From Actinomadura xylanilytica (GTDB lineage Bacteria > Actinomycetota > Actinomycetes > Streptosporangiales > Streptosporangiaceae): a stretch of 64,000 bases of DNA. This document shows positions 1 through 8,604 of the stretch, piece by piece (positions within the stretch are counted from its first letter, which is position 1; every line of letters starts with the position of its first letter). The notes under the pieces were generated by a model. That model was given only the letters and a program-made list of their open reading frames with translations, did not search any database and was not told the DNA's origin. The position numbers were made by a program, and so were the translations under genes. The DNA lies in contig NZ_JASNWE010000005.1 of NCBI RefSeq assembly GCF_030283145.1, positions 434,001-498,000 on the forward strand. Direction: 5' to 3'.

Positions 1-375
1 CAGGTGGTGACCATGAACGGTTCCTCGGTCAGCGCCGCTCCCTACAAAGGACTGAAGACGCAGAGCTTCCGCCTCGTTGATCAGAAGGACGGCAGTACCG
101 GTATCCGCTCCTTCTACGACGACAAGATGGTGCTGACGCTGAACGGCACGTCGGTCTCCGGCCAGAAGTACGCCGGGAACGCCTGGCAGAGCTTCATGAT
201 GGTCAAGCAGAAGGACGGCAGCACCGGCATCCGCTCCTACTACAAGCGCACGGCGCTGACCATGCAGAACGGCCGCGTGTTCGGCGCGCAATACACAGGT
301 CAGAAGACGCAGAGCTTCAAGGTGGTCAAGCAGAGCGACGGCAGCACCGGCATCCGCGCCTTCTACAGCAAGTGA
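1..375 (+). CDS. C-terminal part of a repeat protein (5' end outside window)
   Basis: The frame is already open at base 1, so the start lies upstream. The visible 124 residues are three tandem units of about 40 residues, each containing a hydrophobic strand, a QSF or QSFKVV segment and the signature KQ(K/S)DGSTGIR(S/A)(F/Y)Y. The unit ends in two aromatic residues and looks like a beta-hairpin repeat of the beta-trefoil or fascin kind. I do not recognise a named family. No catalytic motif is seen and the N-terminus, where a signal peptide would lie, is missing. It ends in TGA with no obvious hairpin directly after it. Confidence 0.7.
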   Translation, partial: QVVTMNGSSVSAAPYKGLKTQSFRLVDQKDGSTGIRSFYDDKMVLTLNGTSVSGQKYAGNAWQSFMMVKQKDGSTGIRSYYKRTALTMQNGRVFGAQYTGQKTQSFKVVKQSDGSTGIRAFYSK

Positions 376-1031
376 CACCCGGCCCCGGGCAGGTCCTCGA
401 CCGGCCCCGACCGCACAACGACTCCTCGTCCTGCCAGGCGTCACACCGTGTGCAGGTCCGCGCCCGCGTGCACGGCCGCGCTGCCGGACTGGAACACCCC
501 CGAGCGGATCCGGGAACGCTCGGCCTGGCCGCTGCCCGGCCTCGAGGTCCTGGCCGACATCGCCGCCCAGCTCCGCAGCACCATCGCCCACGCCGTCGAC
601 CTCCCTGATGAAGGCCCGGATCGCACTGCACTCCAACGGTACTGTCGGGCCTTCGCCGGAGGAGAACCTCGCTGAGCAGGCTGACGCCCTCGCCGGGCTG
701 TCCTCGGGCGGCGCCCACCCGGCGCCGGTCGTCCCGGGGTTCCGTCCGGTCTTCTGGTCGGTGTTCTGTTCAGGGGCTGTCCATGAACAGGACGCCCGAC
801 CACCACCGACACCGCAGCCCGGGGGATCAGCGCAGGGTTCCGATCGTGGGCCCTGACTGCCCTTGATCCGGCGAGCGCGAAAGGGCCCCACCGTTTGGCT
901 GGGGAAGCTCACTTGATGGTTTCGCTCGTGTCCCGGCCCAAGAGTCCGAGGCAGTGCCATCGAGCGGCAGAGGCGGCCCGTCGCCCGCCCCAGGTCCAGG
1001 AAGCTTCCGGCTGTTCAGTAGCTTCTGCCTC
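376..1031. other. Gene-poor stretch with one weak coding remnant
   Basis: No convincing gene. A frame at 448-675 (+) ends in a plausible helical stretch (LEVLADIAAQLRSTIAHAV) and may be the tail of a broken gene, but it has no ribosome site and no recognisable family. The rest shows nothing I can name. Confidence 0.3.
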
Positions 1032-1832
1032 ATGCAGCAGATCACCGAGTACCTCTTCGACCAGGACACCCGGCTCACCTCAGCCGGCGTCGACATCTAT
1101 GCCGCCCAGCTCACCGACCGCTGGAACACCGCCAGCGGCAACCCCAACGGTGGCTACCTGATGGCGGTGGGTGTTCGTGCTCTGCAGCAGCACTCCAAGT
1201 TCGGCGATCCGCTGGTGGCCTCGGCGTTCTTTCTCCGGCCCGGGGCACCCGGAACAGCCCGGATCCAGGTGGAGACGGCCCGCCAGGGGCGCCGGACGTC
1301 CACCAGTGAGGCCCGGATGCACCAGGACGGCAAGGAGATCTTGCGCGTCGTCGCCACGTTCGCCGACCTCGACCAGTCCAACGGCCGCACCCTGTCCCTG
1401 GCGCCCATGCCCGACCTGCCCGCGCCGGACGAGCTCGTGGACCCGCTGGCCGACGTCGCCCTGCCCGGCATCACCGTCGCCGACCGGGTCGAATACCGCG
1501 CGACCCGGCCGCCCGGCTGGCTGCGCGGCGAGCCCAGCGGCGAACCCAGCATGACCTTTTGGATGAGGTTCGCCGACGGCCGTGAACCCGACCTGGTGAG
1601 CCTGCCGTTCCTCGCCGACGCCGCCTACCCGGCCGTCATGGAACTGGGGGAACTCCCCTCCGCCACCGTTGAACTGACCATCCACCTGCGCAACCGACCT
1701 GCCCCCGGTTGGCTCGCCTGCCAGATCAACACCCGGCACCTCACCGGTGGCTTCCACGAAGAAGACTGCGATATCTGGGACTCCCAGGGCACTCTGATCG
1801 CCCAGTCCCGGCAACTCGCCCTTCTCCCATAG
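1032..1832 (+). CDS. Acyl-CoA thioesterase-like protein (double hotdog)
   Basis: Predicted 266-residue cytoplasmic protein of the thioesterase family with two hotdog folds in tandem (TesB/4HBT_3 type). The N-terminal half has the typical WNTASGNPNGGYLMAV segment, in which a helix packs over substrate-binding sheet; the second half contains the PAVMELG and TVELTIHLR strands of the other hotdog. Such proteins hydrolyse acyl-CoA esters; the substrate cannot be told. The ATG at 1032 was chosen because homology begins there and the upstream in-frame residues are low-complexity. The ribosome site is weak. It stands alone, with an IS21 relic downstream. Confidence 0.75.
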   Translation: MQQITEYLFDQDTRLTSAGVDIYAAQLTDRWNTASGNPNGGYLMAVGVRALQQHSKFGDPLVASAFFLRPGAPGTARIQVETARQGRRTSTSEARMHQDGKEILRVVATFADLDQSNGRTLSLAPMPDLPAPDELVDPLADVALPGITVADRVEYRATRPPGWLRGEPSGEPSMTFWMRFADGREPDLVSLPFLADAAYPAVMELGELPSATVELTIHLRNRPAPGWLACQINTRHLTGGFHEEDCDIWDSQGTLIAQSRQLALLP

Positions 1833-1989
1833 CCGGACCTCACCGAGACCAGCCTCAGCTCGCTTCCGCTCGGCCTCCGTCATGATGTCTCAGGTTCGAT
1901 GGCAAGTAGCGGTCGAGGGCCTTGTCACTCGACCTGAGGCACCAACGGCCGTTCAACCGCCTCACTCTCGCTGGCACGGGACAGCTCGG

Positions 1990-2650
1990 TCAAGTGGGTT
2001 CGGCGGCTTGGCGGGCGCGGGTGTGGGCCATGCGGGATGAGTAGGTGGACTTGCCGGTGCCCGAGTCGCCGATCAGGCAGAGCGTGTATCCCTTCCGACC
2101 CATTCGACAGCCGGAAGACGAACAGGAGTTACTAGGCCATCGTCCCGGCCAGGTTGATCCACACGTCTCCGAAGTTGACCTCGGCCTCGACCCCGGGCTG
2201 GTGAACCTGGTCGATGGGCACCTCGGGCGGCGAGCCCCGGCCCGCCTCGGCCATGATCTGCGGTTTGCGGCAGACCACGTAGTTGGCGACGGCGGAGTAG
2301 GAGATGCCTTCCATCTCCCGCTCGGCGACCAGGCGTTTGAAGATGCGCCGCACCGTGTGCCGCTGCTTGCGTGGGGCATCCAGGTCCGTCCACAGGATCT
2401 GGTCGATCACCGGCTTGAACGGATCCAGCCGCGAGGACCGGGGGGGTGGCTTCTTACGCGGAGCCGGCGGCAACGCCGAGGTCAGCGCCTCACGTACCGT
2501 CCGCCGATGCCCCTGGTACTTCTTGGCCAGTGGCGATGGCTTTGGCAGCGCCGCCAGGCGCAGCGCGTCGTGGTGGAGAAGGTCGCTTTCGTCCTGCCCG
2601 CTGCGGATTCTTACCGCACACAATGGCTTCTGGCGAGCCTTCGTCGCCAC
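1990..2650 (-). mobile_element. IS21-family remnant (istA/istB fused by deletion)
   Basis: The minus strand encodes an IstA N-terminal part at 2650-2133 (Arg/Pro-rich linker, HTVRRIFKRLV, then EAEVNFGDVWINLAG, the region of the first catalytic Asp, here Asn). The frame stops at once, and in another frame at about 2100-1990 a piece of the IstB ATPase follows with a Walker A motif (LCLIGDSGTGKS). The rest of IstA and almost all of IstB are missing, so an internal deletion has killed the element. Terminal inverted repeats were not found. Confidence 0.65.
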
Positions 2651-2659
2651 GGCGCACGT

Positions 2660-3412
2660 TTACCTCTCACGCAGGAATGGCAGCACTCGGGGGAGTGTTT
2701 GGTCCGGTCGGCGGATGGCGCCGCCATGGTCGGCGTCGGGGACGGAGAAGAACTCGATGCCCTGGGCGCGGGCGTAGTCCTGCATGGGGTCGTGCCAGGG
2801 GTCGGCCGTGCCCGCATACATCAGCGTGGGCACCCCGGAGGCGGCCAGCGCGCCGCCCAGGCCGGGCTCCTGGGAGAACATGTCGTAGTTGGCTCGGTAT
2901 GCGGCCGTGTCGCCGGCGTCCATCACAGCGGTCTGGTAGGGGGATTCCAGCGCGCCGTTCCTGACGATCTTGTAGACGTCGAAATCGGCGGGCAGTCCGA
3001 GCGCGGCGAGCGTGTCGGGGACCCGTGCCAGGAAGCCGTTGGGGTCGAATGCTCCGGCCACCAGCCGGGTCAGCCGTTCTGGGGCGTGCGCGGCCACCGC
3101 GTAACCGGTCATCGCGCCCAGGGAGTACCCCCAGAAGGCCGCCCGGTCCAGGCCGAGGTCGTCCAGCACGGCGACGACGTACGCGGCGCGCCGCTCGACC
3201 GCGTAGGCCGCGCGCTCGCGGGGCGCGTCGCTGGCGCCCAGCCCGAGCGGGTCGACGGCGATCACCGTGTGCGATGCCGCCAGGGCGTCGGTGTAGCCGA
3301 GATGGGCCCAGTGCCCGCCGTCTTCGAACATGCCCGGGTGCAGCACCACGGGTGAGCCGCTCCCGGTCACCTCATAGGCGATCTTGCGTCCGTCACTTCG
3401 CGCGAAAGGCAT
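2660..3412 (-). CDS. Alpha/beta hydrolase
   Basis: A 250-residue alpha/beta-hydrolase with an HPG oxyanion-type turn near the N-terminus, a nucleophile elbow GYSLG, an Asp in TADPWHD and a late DADHGG segment supplying the catalytic His. The substrate is unknown. The ATG at 3412 is preferred over the one at 3460: it has AAGGA about nine bases upstream, homology starts there, and the longer version would place the palindromic operator (3436-3452) inside the gene. It is divergent from the HxlR regulator at 3500, a common regulator-target pairing. The last residues abut the IS21 relic but the fold looks complete. Confidence 0.8.
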   Translation of the reverse strand: MPFARSDGRKIAYEVTGSGSPVVLHPGMFEDGGHWAHLGYTDALAASHTVIAVDPLGLGASDAPRERAAYAVERRAAYVVAVLDDLGLDRAAFWGYSLGAMTGYAVAAHAPERLTRLVAGAFDPNGFLARVPDTLAALGLPADFDVYKIVRNGALESPYQTAVMDAGDTAAYRANYDMFSQEPGLGGALAASGVPTLMYAGTADPWHDPMQDYARAQGIEFFSVPDADHGGAIRRPDQTLPRVLPFLRER

Positions 3413-3435
3413 GAAGACATCCTTCTGGCCAGGAA

Positions 3436-3452
3436 CGTTACGACTTGTAACG
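3436..3452. promoter_or_regulatory. Probable HxlR operator
   Basis: Perfect inverted repeat CGTTAC-N5-GTAACG in the gap between the divergent hydrolase and HxlR genes. GTAC/GTAAC-type dyads with short spacers are usual for HxlR dimers, so this is the likely site controlling both genes. Confidence 0.55.
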
Positions 3453-3499
3453 ACACTCATCTTGGGACAGGATCAGTCCTGCGGGAAGGAGGCACTTTC

Positions 3500-3886
3500 T
3501 TGGCGCGACGGAACACCGCAGTAACAGACCAGGTCGAGCCCGCACCCAACGACGACTGCCCGCTCCCGGAGGTACTGGCACTGATCGGCGACAAATGGTG
3601 CATCCAGATCCTGGTCGAGTTGGGCGAGGGACCTCGACGATTCACCCAGCTCGAACGTGCCATCGAGGGTGTCAGCCGCCGGATGCTGACCCTTAACCTG
3701 CGCAACCTTGAACGCAACGGCCTGGTGACCCGGACCGTCTACCCGACCGCGCCTCCGAGCGTGGAGTACGCCATCACCCGGCTGGCCGAGCAGATCCGCG
3801 ACCCCTTGGAGGCGCTCGCCGACTGGGCACGCCACGCCGTTCCGGACCTGCTCACGGCCCGGCGCGTGTACGACAGCCGCACCTGA
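3500..3886 (+). CDS. HxlR-family winged-helix regulator (TTG start)
   Basis: 128-residue DNA-binding protein: CPLPEVLALIGDKWCIQIL, RRFTQLERAIEGVSRRMLTLNLRNLERNGLVTR (recognition helix) and the wing before YAITRLAEQI, all hallmarks of HxlR regulators. The start is TTG with a strong GGAAGGAGG seven to eight bases upstream. Cys residues at about positions 20 and 33 are conserved in redox- or electrophile-sensing members, so the hydrolase may answer such a signal. It is divergent from the hydrolase with a dyad between. Confidence 0.85.
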   Translation: MARRNTAVTDQVEPAPNDDCPLPEVLALIGDKWCIQILVELGEGPRRFTQLERAIEGVSRRMLTLNLRNLERNGLVTRTVYPTAPPSVEYAITRLAEQIRDPLEALADWARHAVPDLLTARRVYDSRT

Positions 3887-3922
3887 GAATGCCAACCGGG
3901 CAGCAGGCACTGAGGAGGCTGG

Positions 3923-4027
3923 TCAGCGGGCGGTGTCCTCGGCGGCTGCGACGTCGGGCTGAACGTCTGTAAGGGTCTTGTGGACGACCCCGACCGAGAC
4001 TTTGACGCCGGCGGCGACGGTGCGGAT
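3923..4027 (-). pseudogene. Helix-turn-helix tail of a recombinase or regulator
   Basis: The minus frame reads IRTVAAGVKVSVGVVHKTL followed by an acidic tail and TGA. This is a helix-turn-helix of the kind that ends serine recombinases. Everything upstream is replaced by the ProC-like fragment on the other strand, so only a C-terminal scrap survives. Confidence 0.35.
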
Positions 4028-4458
4028 GGATCCGCGCCATCCCGCTGCCCGCGGTGCGCGAGCGCCGTTCCGTCACCGTGGCCTGCCCCTCGCACCCCGT
4101 GGTGGACTCTCTCTTCGAGCAGCTGGGCGGAGTGCTCCCCGTCGCGGACGAGGGCGCCTTCAACGTCTTCTCCGCACTGACGGGGACGCTCACCGCCCAC
4201 TACACCTATCTCGCCACGCTCACCTCGTGGGCCACCGGCCACGACATCGCCTCCGAGGCCGCCGACCGTTATGTGCGCGGCCTCTTCCAGAACGTCGGCC
4301 GCTCCCTGGGCGACGAGACCCGCCCTCTGCACCAACTCGCCGCCGACCACGAGACGCCCAAGGGGAACAACGAGCGCATCCGCACCACCTGGTTCGACGC
4401 GGCCAACACCGCAGCCCTCGCAAAGGCCCTGGATGACCTCCTCGCCGATCTGAAGTAA
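4024..4458 (+). pseudogene. ProC-like (pyrroline-5-carboxylate reductase family) C-terminal remnant
   Basis: The frame contains IRAIPLPAVRERRSVTVACP, then a helical C-terminal domain (FNVFSALTGTLTAHYTYLATLTSWATGHDI and following), the pattern of the dimerisation half of the ProC/F420-dependent NADP oxidoreductase family. The N-terminal Rossmann domain is absent and no start with a ribosome site precedes the homology. It is truncated at 5' against a recombinase tail on the opposite strand. The 3' end looks natural (TAA). Confidence 0.5.
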
Positions 4459-4767
4459 GAGCGCCCGGCTGGACGTGCGTCCAGACCGGGAGCGGCGACC
4501 ACCGCCCGATACGGCAGGGTGGATCGGTGGAATGAGCTGACCGGCGGCCCGGAAACCAGATCCCACACTTTGATCCGTACCAGGAACACTCCCAAGTGGT
4601 AGCGGCGACTCCACTACGCGTCTCGCTTAAACGGTCCTTTCCCGGAGCAAGGTAAATAAGAGCCGTGCGGAGATCGCGAAGCGCCGGTTCGGTTCACAGA
4701 ACCCCATTCTCACTCAAAGGTGAATTCGGGGTACTTCTGAGAATCGTTTGTGACAGTATCCACGGAC
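4459..4767 (+). promoter_or_regulatory. Relic of a recombinase upstream (res-like) region
   Basis: Contains no gene. From about 4616 it resembles two other places: the left flank of the Tn402-type insertion (26515-26552) and the sequence just right of it (35574-35678). Shared blocks include GGTTCGGTTC.CAGAAC, TTCTCACTCAAAGGTG and GGGTACTTCTG.GAATCGTTT. Several TTCTGAGAA-like and GTTC.CAGAAC half-sites make it a likely resolvase-binding region of the same family as the intact recombinase at 35679. Confidence 0.5.
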
Positions 4768-4983
4768 ATGACGGTCCCTCAATAGGCTTCCCCGAGCGAC
4801 GCTGACGACGTCGAGCGCCGCCCCTGCCCGCACTGCAAGGCCGACCCCGGCTCGCCAAGCTCCGACATCCCCCGCCCCCGCCGAGTCCGCATCCGACGCC
4901 CGGACGATCCGCTCACGCCGGAGGAAGCCGACCTCCGGCAACGCCTCCAGGACCAGGTCCTCCACCCCACGGAGACCGAGTAG
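4768..4983 (+). pseudogene. Internally deleted Zn-ribbon serine recombinase
   Basis: Aligns to both ends of the intact recombinase at 35679-36764: the start (MTVP, then DDVERRPCPHC, one half of the zinc site) and the last about 45 residues (IPRPRRVRIRRPDDPLTPEE and the tail). About 290 central codons, including the catalytic Ser domain, have been removed in frame. Codon 5 is a premature TAG. A relic right end of the same transposon family follows at 5004. Confidence 0.75.
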
Positions 4984-5003
4984 CCAGTAAGATTAATGCC
5001 TTT

Positions 5004-5030
5004 GCGCTAACGGCTGTTCCATTGTTCCCC
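5004..5030 (+). repeat. Relic right end no. 1 of the Tn3-family element
   Basis: GCGCTAACGGCTGTTCC...TTGTTCCCC matches the outer part of the perfect inverted repeat at 36763-36807, in the same orientation. It follows a deleted copy of the recombinase, just as the intact end follows the intact recombinase. Confidence 0.6.
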
Positions 5031-5068
5031 GGGTCCGGAGTCATGCGGGAGCTCGAGCGAACACGCTG

Positions 5069-5106
5069 AAGGCGCCCCTCCGGTGCGGGCGGCAGTGGGG
5101 CGCCTT
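5069..5106. terminator. Terminator hairpin after the ABC operon
   Basis: Perfect 10-bp arms AAGGCGCCCC / GGGGCGCCTT around an 18-base loop, directly downstream of the leftward permease gene. It could also stop rightward transcription (TTTT on the plus strand). Confidence 0.65.
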
Positions 5107-5123
5107 TTGCGTTGCGTCGACGG

Positions 5124-5927
5124 TCAGCCGCTGACCGCCTTCTTGTAGAGGCGGGTCGCCAGCGGGACGAACACGATCAGGATGACGGTGATCCAGAGCA
5201 GTGATGCCGGGATGGCGTGCTGCATGGGCCAGGCGTCCGAGGTCTTCATCGCGGAGCTGGTGTTGCCGAAGAGTTCGCGTGTGGCCTGGGTGAAGGTGGA
5301 GACGGGGTTCCACTCGGCGACGACGCGCAGCGGCGTGGGCAGTTTGGAGCTGTCGATGAAGGCGTTGGAGATGAACATCAGCGGGAAGGAGACCATGGTG
5401 GCGATGTTGTTGAAGCTCTCCGGAGTGCGCAGGGCCAGCGCGACGGTCGCGGTGAACCAGGAGAACGCGTAGGCGAACAGCAGCAGCAACCCGAAGCCGA
5501 GGACGGCCTCGTAGGGTGAGGTGTGCACGCGCCAGCCGACGATCAGTCCCATCACCGCCATGACGACCAGGCTGGCGAGGTTCATCAGCAGGTCGCTGAC
5601 CGTCTGGCCGATCAGCACCCCGGACGGGGCCATGGGCAGCGAGCGGAACCGGTCGAAGATGCCCTTCTGCAGATCCAGGGTCAGCGTGTAGCCCGTGATC
5701 TGCGCGCCCATGATCACGGCTTGGACGAAGATGCCGGGGAGCAGGAACTCCCGGTACGACATCCCCGGGACGTCGATGACGCTGCCGAAGACGTAGGCGA
5801 ACATCAGCACGAACACGATCGGGAACATGATCGCGGCACCGAGCAGGTCCGGCGACCGCCGGATCTTCAGGGTGTTGCGCCTGGCGATGGTCCAGCCGTC
5901 GGCGACGGGCATGGTGAGCGCGTTCAT
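5124..5927 (-). CDS. ABC-2 type exporter permease (DrrB-like)
   Basis: 267-residue inner-membrane protein with about six hydrophobic segments and the family signature between segments 2 and 4 (LLPGIFVQAVIMGAQITGYTL, DLQKGIFDRFRSLPMAPSGVL), then NPVSTFTQATRELF near the C-terminus. It should pair with the ATPase encoded just upstream to export a drug or lipid, as DrrAB does for daunorubicin. ATG at 5927 overlaps the ATPase stop by four bases (ATGA), which indicates translational coupling. A terminator hairpin follows. Confidence 0.88.
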   Translation of the reverse strand: MNALTMPVADGWTIARRNTLKIRRSPDLLGAAIMFPIVFVLMFAYVFGSVIDVPGMSYREFLLPGIFVQAVIMGAQITGYTLTLDLQKGIFDRFRSLPMAPSGVLIGQTVSDLLMNLASLVVMAVMGLIVGWRVHTSPYEAVLGFGLLLLFAYAFSWFTATVALALRTPESFNNIATMVSFPLMFISNAFIDSSKLPTPLRVVAEWNPVSTFTQATRELFGNTSSAMKTSDAWPMQHAIPASLLWITVILIVFVPLATRLYKKAVSG

Positions 5928-6898
5928 CGGGTGGCCTCCTGGACCTGCTCGTCGGCGCCGGACGCCTGGTGCCCGGTCAGGGTGAGGTAGACGTCGTCGA
6001 GGGTGGGCCGCCGCAGCCCGGCGTCCCGCACCCGGACTCCTGCCTCGGCCAACCGCCCGAGGGCTTGGCGGAGCGACTCGGGACCGTCGGTGACCGGGAC
6101 GGTGATCTGGAGCGAATCCGGCACGGTCCGCATGGCGCCGACGGCGACCCAGGCGAGCGTCTGCCGGGCGGTCTCCAGCTCGGCGGCGTCGGACACGGTC
6201 AGCTCGATGCGGCTGCCGCCGACCTGGTCCTTGAGCTCGTCGGCGGTGCCGCGGGCGATGGCGCGGCCGTGGTCGACCACCATGACCTGGTCGGCGAGGC
6301 GGTCGGCCTCGTCCATGTACTGGGTGGTCAGCAGCAGTGTGCTGCCGGCCGCGACGAGTTCGGAGATGGTGTCCCACAGCGCGGCGCGGGCGCGGGGGTC
6401 CAGGCCCGTGCTGGGTTCGTCCAGGAACAGCACCGGCGGGTCGGCGACCAGCGCGCCGGCCAGGTCGATGCGGCGGCGCATGCCGCCGGAGTAGCCCTTC
6501 ACCGGACGGTCGGCGGCGTCGGTGAGGTCGAAGCGTTCGAGCAGTTCGCGGGCGCGGGCCCTGCTGCGCTTGGCGCCCAGGTGGTACAGGCGCCCGACCA
6601 TCTCCAGGTTCTCGGCGCCGGTGAGGTGCTCGTCGACGGCGGCGTACTGGCCGGACAGCCCGATGTACGAGCGCAGCCGCCGGGCGTCATCGACGATGTC
6701 GCATCCGGCGACCGTGGCGCGTCCGCCGTCGGGGCGCAGCAGCGTGGTCAGCACCCGCACCGTCGTGGTCTTGCCGGCGCCGTTCGGGCCGAGCAGGGCG
6801 AGCACCGTGCCTTGCGGGACGGAGAAGCTCAGCCCGTCCAACGCGGTTACCTCGCCGTATCTCTTGACCAGTCCTTCGGCCGTGATCGCGTCGCTCAT
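5924..6898 (-). CDS. ABC exporter ATP-binding protein (DrrA-like)
   Basis: 324 residues with Walker A GPNGAGKTT, Q-loop (GLSGQYAAVDEHLTG), ABC signature YSGGMRRRIDLA, Walker B VLFLDEPSTGLD and the H-loop region LLTTQYMDEADRLAD; the switch His is replaced by Gln in TQYMDEA, as in the DrrA group. The C-terminal 90 residues (LRRPTLDDVYLTLTG) are the DrrA-type extension that contacts the permease. Strong GAGGAG precedes the ATG. It heads the pair with the permease and lies downstream of the DUF4097 gene in the same direction, 29 bases apart, so all are probably one operon. Confidence 0.92.
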   Translation of the reverse strand: MSDAITAEGLVKRYGEVTALDGLSFSVPQGTVLALLGPNGAGKTTTVRVLTTLLRPDGGRATVAGCDIVDDARRLRSYIGLSGQYAAVDEHLTGAENLEMVGRLYHLGAKRSRARARELLERFDLTDAADRPVKGYSGGMRRRIDLAGALVADPPVLFLDEPSTGLDPRARAALWDTISELVAAGSTLLLTTQYMDEADRLADQVMVVDHGRAIARGTADELKDQVGGSRIELTVSDAAELETARQTLAWVAVGAMRTVPDSLQITVPVTDGPESLRQALGRLAEAGVRVRDAGLRRPTLDDVYLTLTGHQASGADEQVQEATR

Positions 6899-6927
6899 GG
6901 GGGGTCTCCTCGCTGGTGTTCGGGGGG

Positions 6928-7773
6928 TCAGGACCGGTGGATGTCGATGTCGCCGTAGTTGGTCTGCGCGCGCACCTCGACAACCGCCTCGGCGGTCTCG
7001 GGGCCCTCGGCTGCGGTCAGGGTGTTGCGCACCACGCCGTTCTTGGAGTGCACGTCCAGCCAGGCGGCCGTGCCCTCGGCGATCCCGACGTCGACCTTGC
7101 CGGAGCCGTTCTCCAAGTGGAGGGTGCCTTTCACCGCCGCGCTGATCCGGATCCGGCCGTGCGCGGCCTTGGCGGTGAGGTCGGCCAGCACGCGGTCGAT
7201 GTTGATGTCGCCGGTGGCGGTCTTCACTTGCAGCTCACCGGTCGCATCGCCGAGGGTGATGGCGCCAGTGGAGGTCTTCACCGTGCCGGGGCCGTCGATG
7301 GTTCCGATCCGGATCGTCCCGGTGGAGGTGGTCGCCTCGACGGGGCCGGTCACCCGGTCGACGGAGATGTCGCCGATGGACGTCTTGGCCTCCAGCGGGC
7401 CGGTCTCCTCCAACCGGACGTCGCCGTTCGAGCTGTGCAGGACGGTCTGACCGAGCGGGCCGGTGGCGATGAAGTCCGCGGCGACTTCGGCCTCGACGCG
7501 GGACCCGGCCGGCAGGTCGACGGTCACCTCGATGGAGCCGCGCCAGGGCAGCAGGTACCCCAGGGCCTTGGGCTTGGGGCCCTTGACCAGCAGCCGTCCA
7601 CCGGAGAACTCGACGATCGTCTGCTCGGCGGCCCGCACGCTCGCCTCGGTGGACGGGTCGCTGGGGCGCACCTCCACCACGGTGTCGGCGCGGTCGCCGG
7701 CGTGGATGCGGACCTGGCCGACGTAGATCTGGATGTCGGCGGTGATCGGCTCGGGGGTGTCGAAAGCAGGCAT
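6928..7773 (-). CDS. DUF4097-type beta-helix protein
   Basis: 281 residues consisting of repeated short beta strands with the periodic pattern (T/S)STG.I.IG.I.G, GDISVDRVTGPVEA, GDINIDRV typical of the DUF4097 'adhesin-like' right-handed solenoid. There is no signal peptide or membrane anchor. In actinomycetes this family is often encoded beside DrrAB-like exporters, as here; its biochemical role is not established. The ATG at 7773 has GAGGAGGG upstream; a longer start at 7806 lacks homology. Confidence 0.8.
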   Translation of the reverse strand: MPAFDTPEPITADIQIYVGQVRIHAGDRADTVVEVRPSDPSTEASVRAAEQTIVEFSGGRLLVKGPKPKALGYLLPWRGSIEVTVDLPAGSRVEAEVAADFIATGPLGQTVLHSSNGDVRLEETGPLEAKTSIGDISVDRVTGPVEATTSTGTIRIGTIDGPGTVKTSTGAITLGDATGELQVKTATGDINIDRVLADLTAKAAHGRIRISAAVKGTLHLENGSGKVDVGIAEGTAAWLDVHSKNGVVRNTLTAAEGPETAEAVVEVRAQTNYGDIDIHRS

Positions 7774-7856
7774 GGCGGAGCCCTCCTCATGGGTCCGGTG
7801 GAACATCCCGGCCTCGGGGCCGGGCGATGAGTGGTGATGGGGCCGGGCGGGTGCCG

Positions 7857-8393
7857 CTAACGCACCCAGCCGGTGTAGCTGCGCCCGCTCTGGGGCTGCT
7901 GCGGCCGGTCGGTGGAGCCGCTCCTCGTGCCAGGCTCGAACGCCGCGGAGACGGCGCGCACCAGCCAGGCGTTGACCGAGATCCCCTGCCGGCCGGCCGC
8001 CTCCTCCACGCGCCCCTTGAGATGCTCTGGCAATCGCAGCGTCATCCGAGCGGTACCGCCCTCCTCGGCGGACGGCACCTCGGCGGACGCCTGCCCGGCC
8101 TCCCGTGCGGTCTCCGCCCCGCCGGCCATGCTCACCGAAGACGGTCCCGGCTGCGGAGGTGTCACCACGAACGCGGGGTCGCCGCCGCGCAGCCGCACGT
8201 CGACCGAACCCGGCGCGAGATCACGGGTGATCTCGTCCGCCGCCGCCGACAGCACCTCCAGCATGGTGAGCCTGGCGGCCGATTCCAGGGCACCGGTGAG
8301 GCGCTCGGCCAGCGCGCGAGCATCCGGGCCGCCCGCCTCGGCGGCGACGGCGAGCTCGCGGCGGAGGTTCTCCACGTACGGCATCAGATCCAT
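7857..8393 (-). CDS. Ribbon-helix-helix DNA-binding protein
   Basis: 178 residues. The N-terminal half is a helical domain of unknown type (VENLRRELAVAAEAGG...LEVLSAAADEITRDLAPG) and the C-terminal third is an Arc/HicB-like ribbon-helix-helix (ARMTLRLPEHLKGRVEEAAGRQGISVNAWLVRAVSAAFE). It is the first gene of the leftward DUF4097-ABC operon and its upstream region carries phased TGACGYCA boxes, so it is probably the operon's own repressor. Confidence 0.8.
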   Translation of the reverse strand: MDLMPYVENLRRELAVAAEAGGPDARALAERLTGALESAARLTMLEVLSAAADEITRDLAPGSVDVRLRGGDPAFVVTPPQPGPSSVSMAGGAETAREAGQASAEVPSAEEGGTARMTLRLPEHLKGRVEEAAGRQGISVNAWLVRAVSAAFEPGTRSGSTDRPQQPQSGRSYTGWVR

Positions 8394-8604
8394 GCCTCAA
8401 TCATGACGCCACAATGACGTCACGTCAAGCGACCTATGGCGTCACTCTGCCTACAGTCGACGTCACGGGTCGCGCGACCGCTCCGGACATGCCGGATCGG
8501 CCCACGAGGAGGATCGGACCGGGTTTGGCGGTAGCGCGGCGGGGTTGGCGACGGTTCGGTGACGGCAGGTCTGGCGTGGTTGGTGGGGCTCTACGTTCCT
8601 GGGC
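8394..8604. promoter_or_regulatory. Operator with helically phased TGACGYCA boxes
   Basis: Boxes TGACGCCA (8404), TGACGTCA (8415), TGGCGTCA (8437) and CGACGTCA (8458) start 11, 22 and 21 bases apart, that is, on one face of the helix. They lie just upstream of the ribbon-helix-helix gene start at 8393, as expected for an autoregulated RHH repressor array. The remainder up to 8604 has no gene. Confidence 0.6.

Noticed and set aside
2045..3355. 436-codon plus frame across the IS21 relic and hydrolase
   Set aside because: It crosses two well-supported minus-strand coding regions and contains no recognisable domain.
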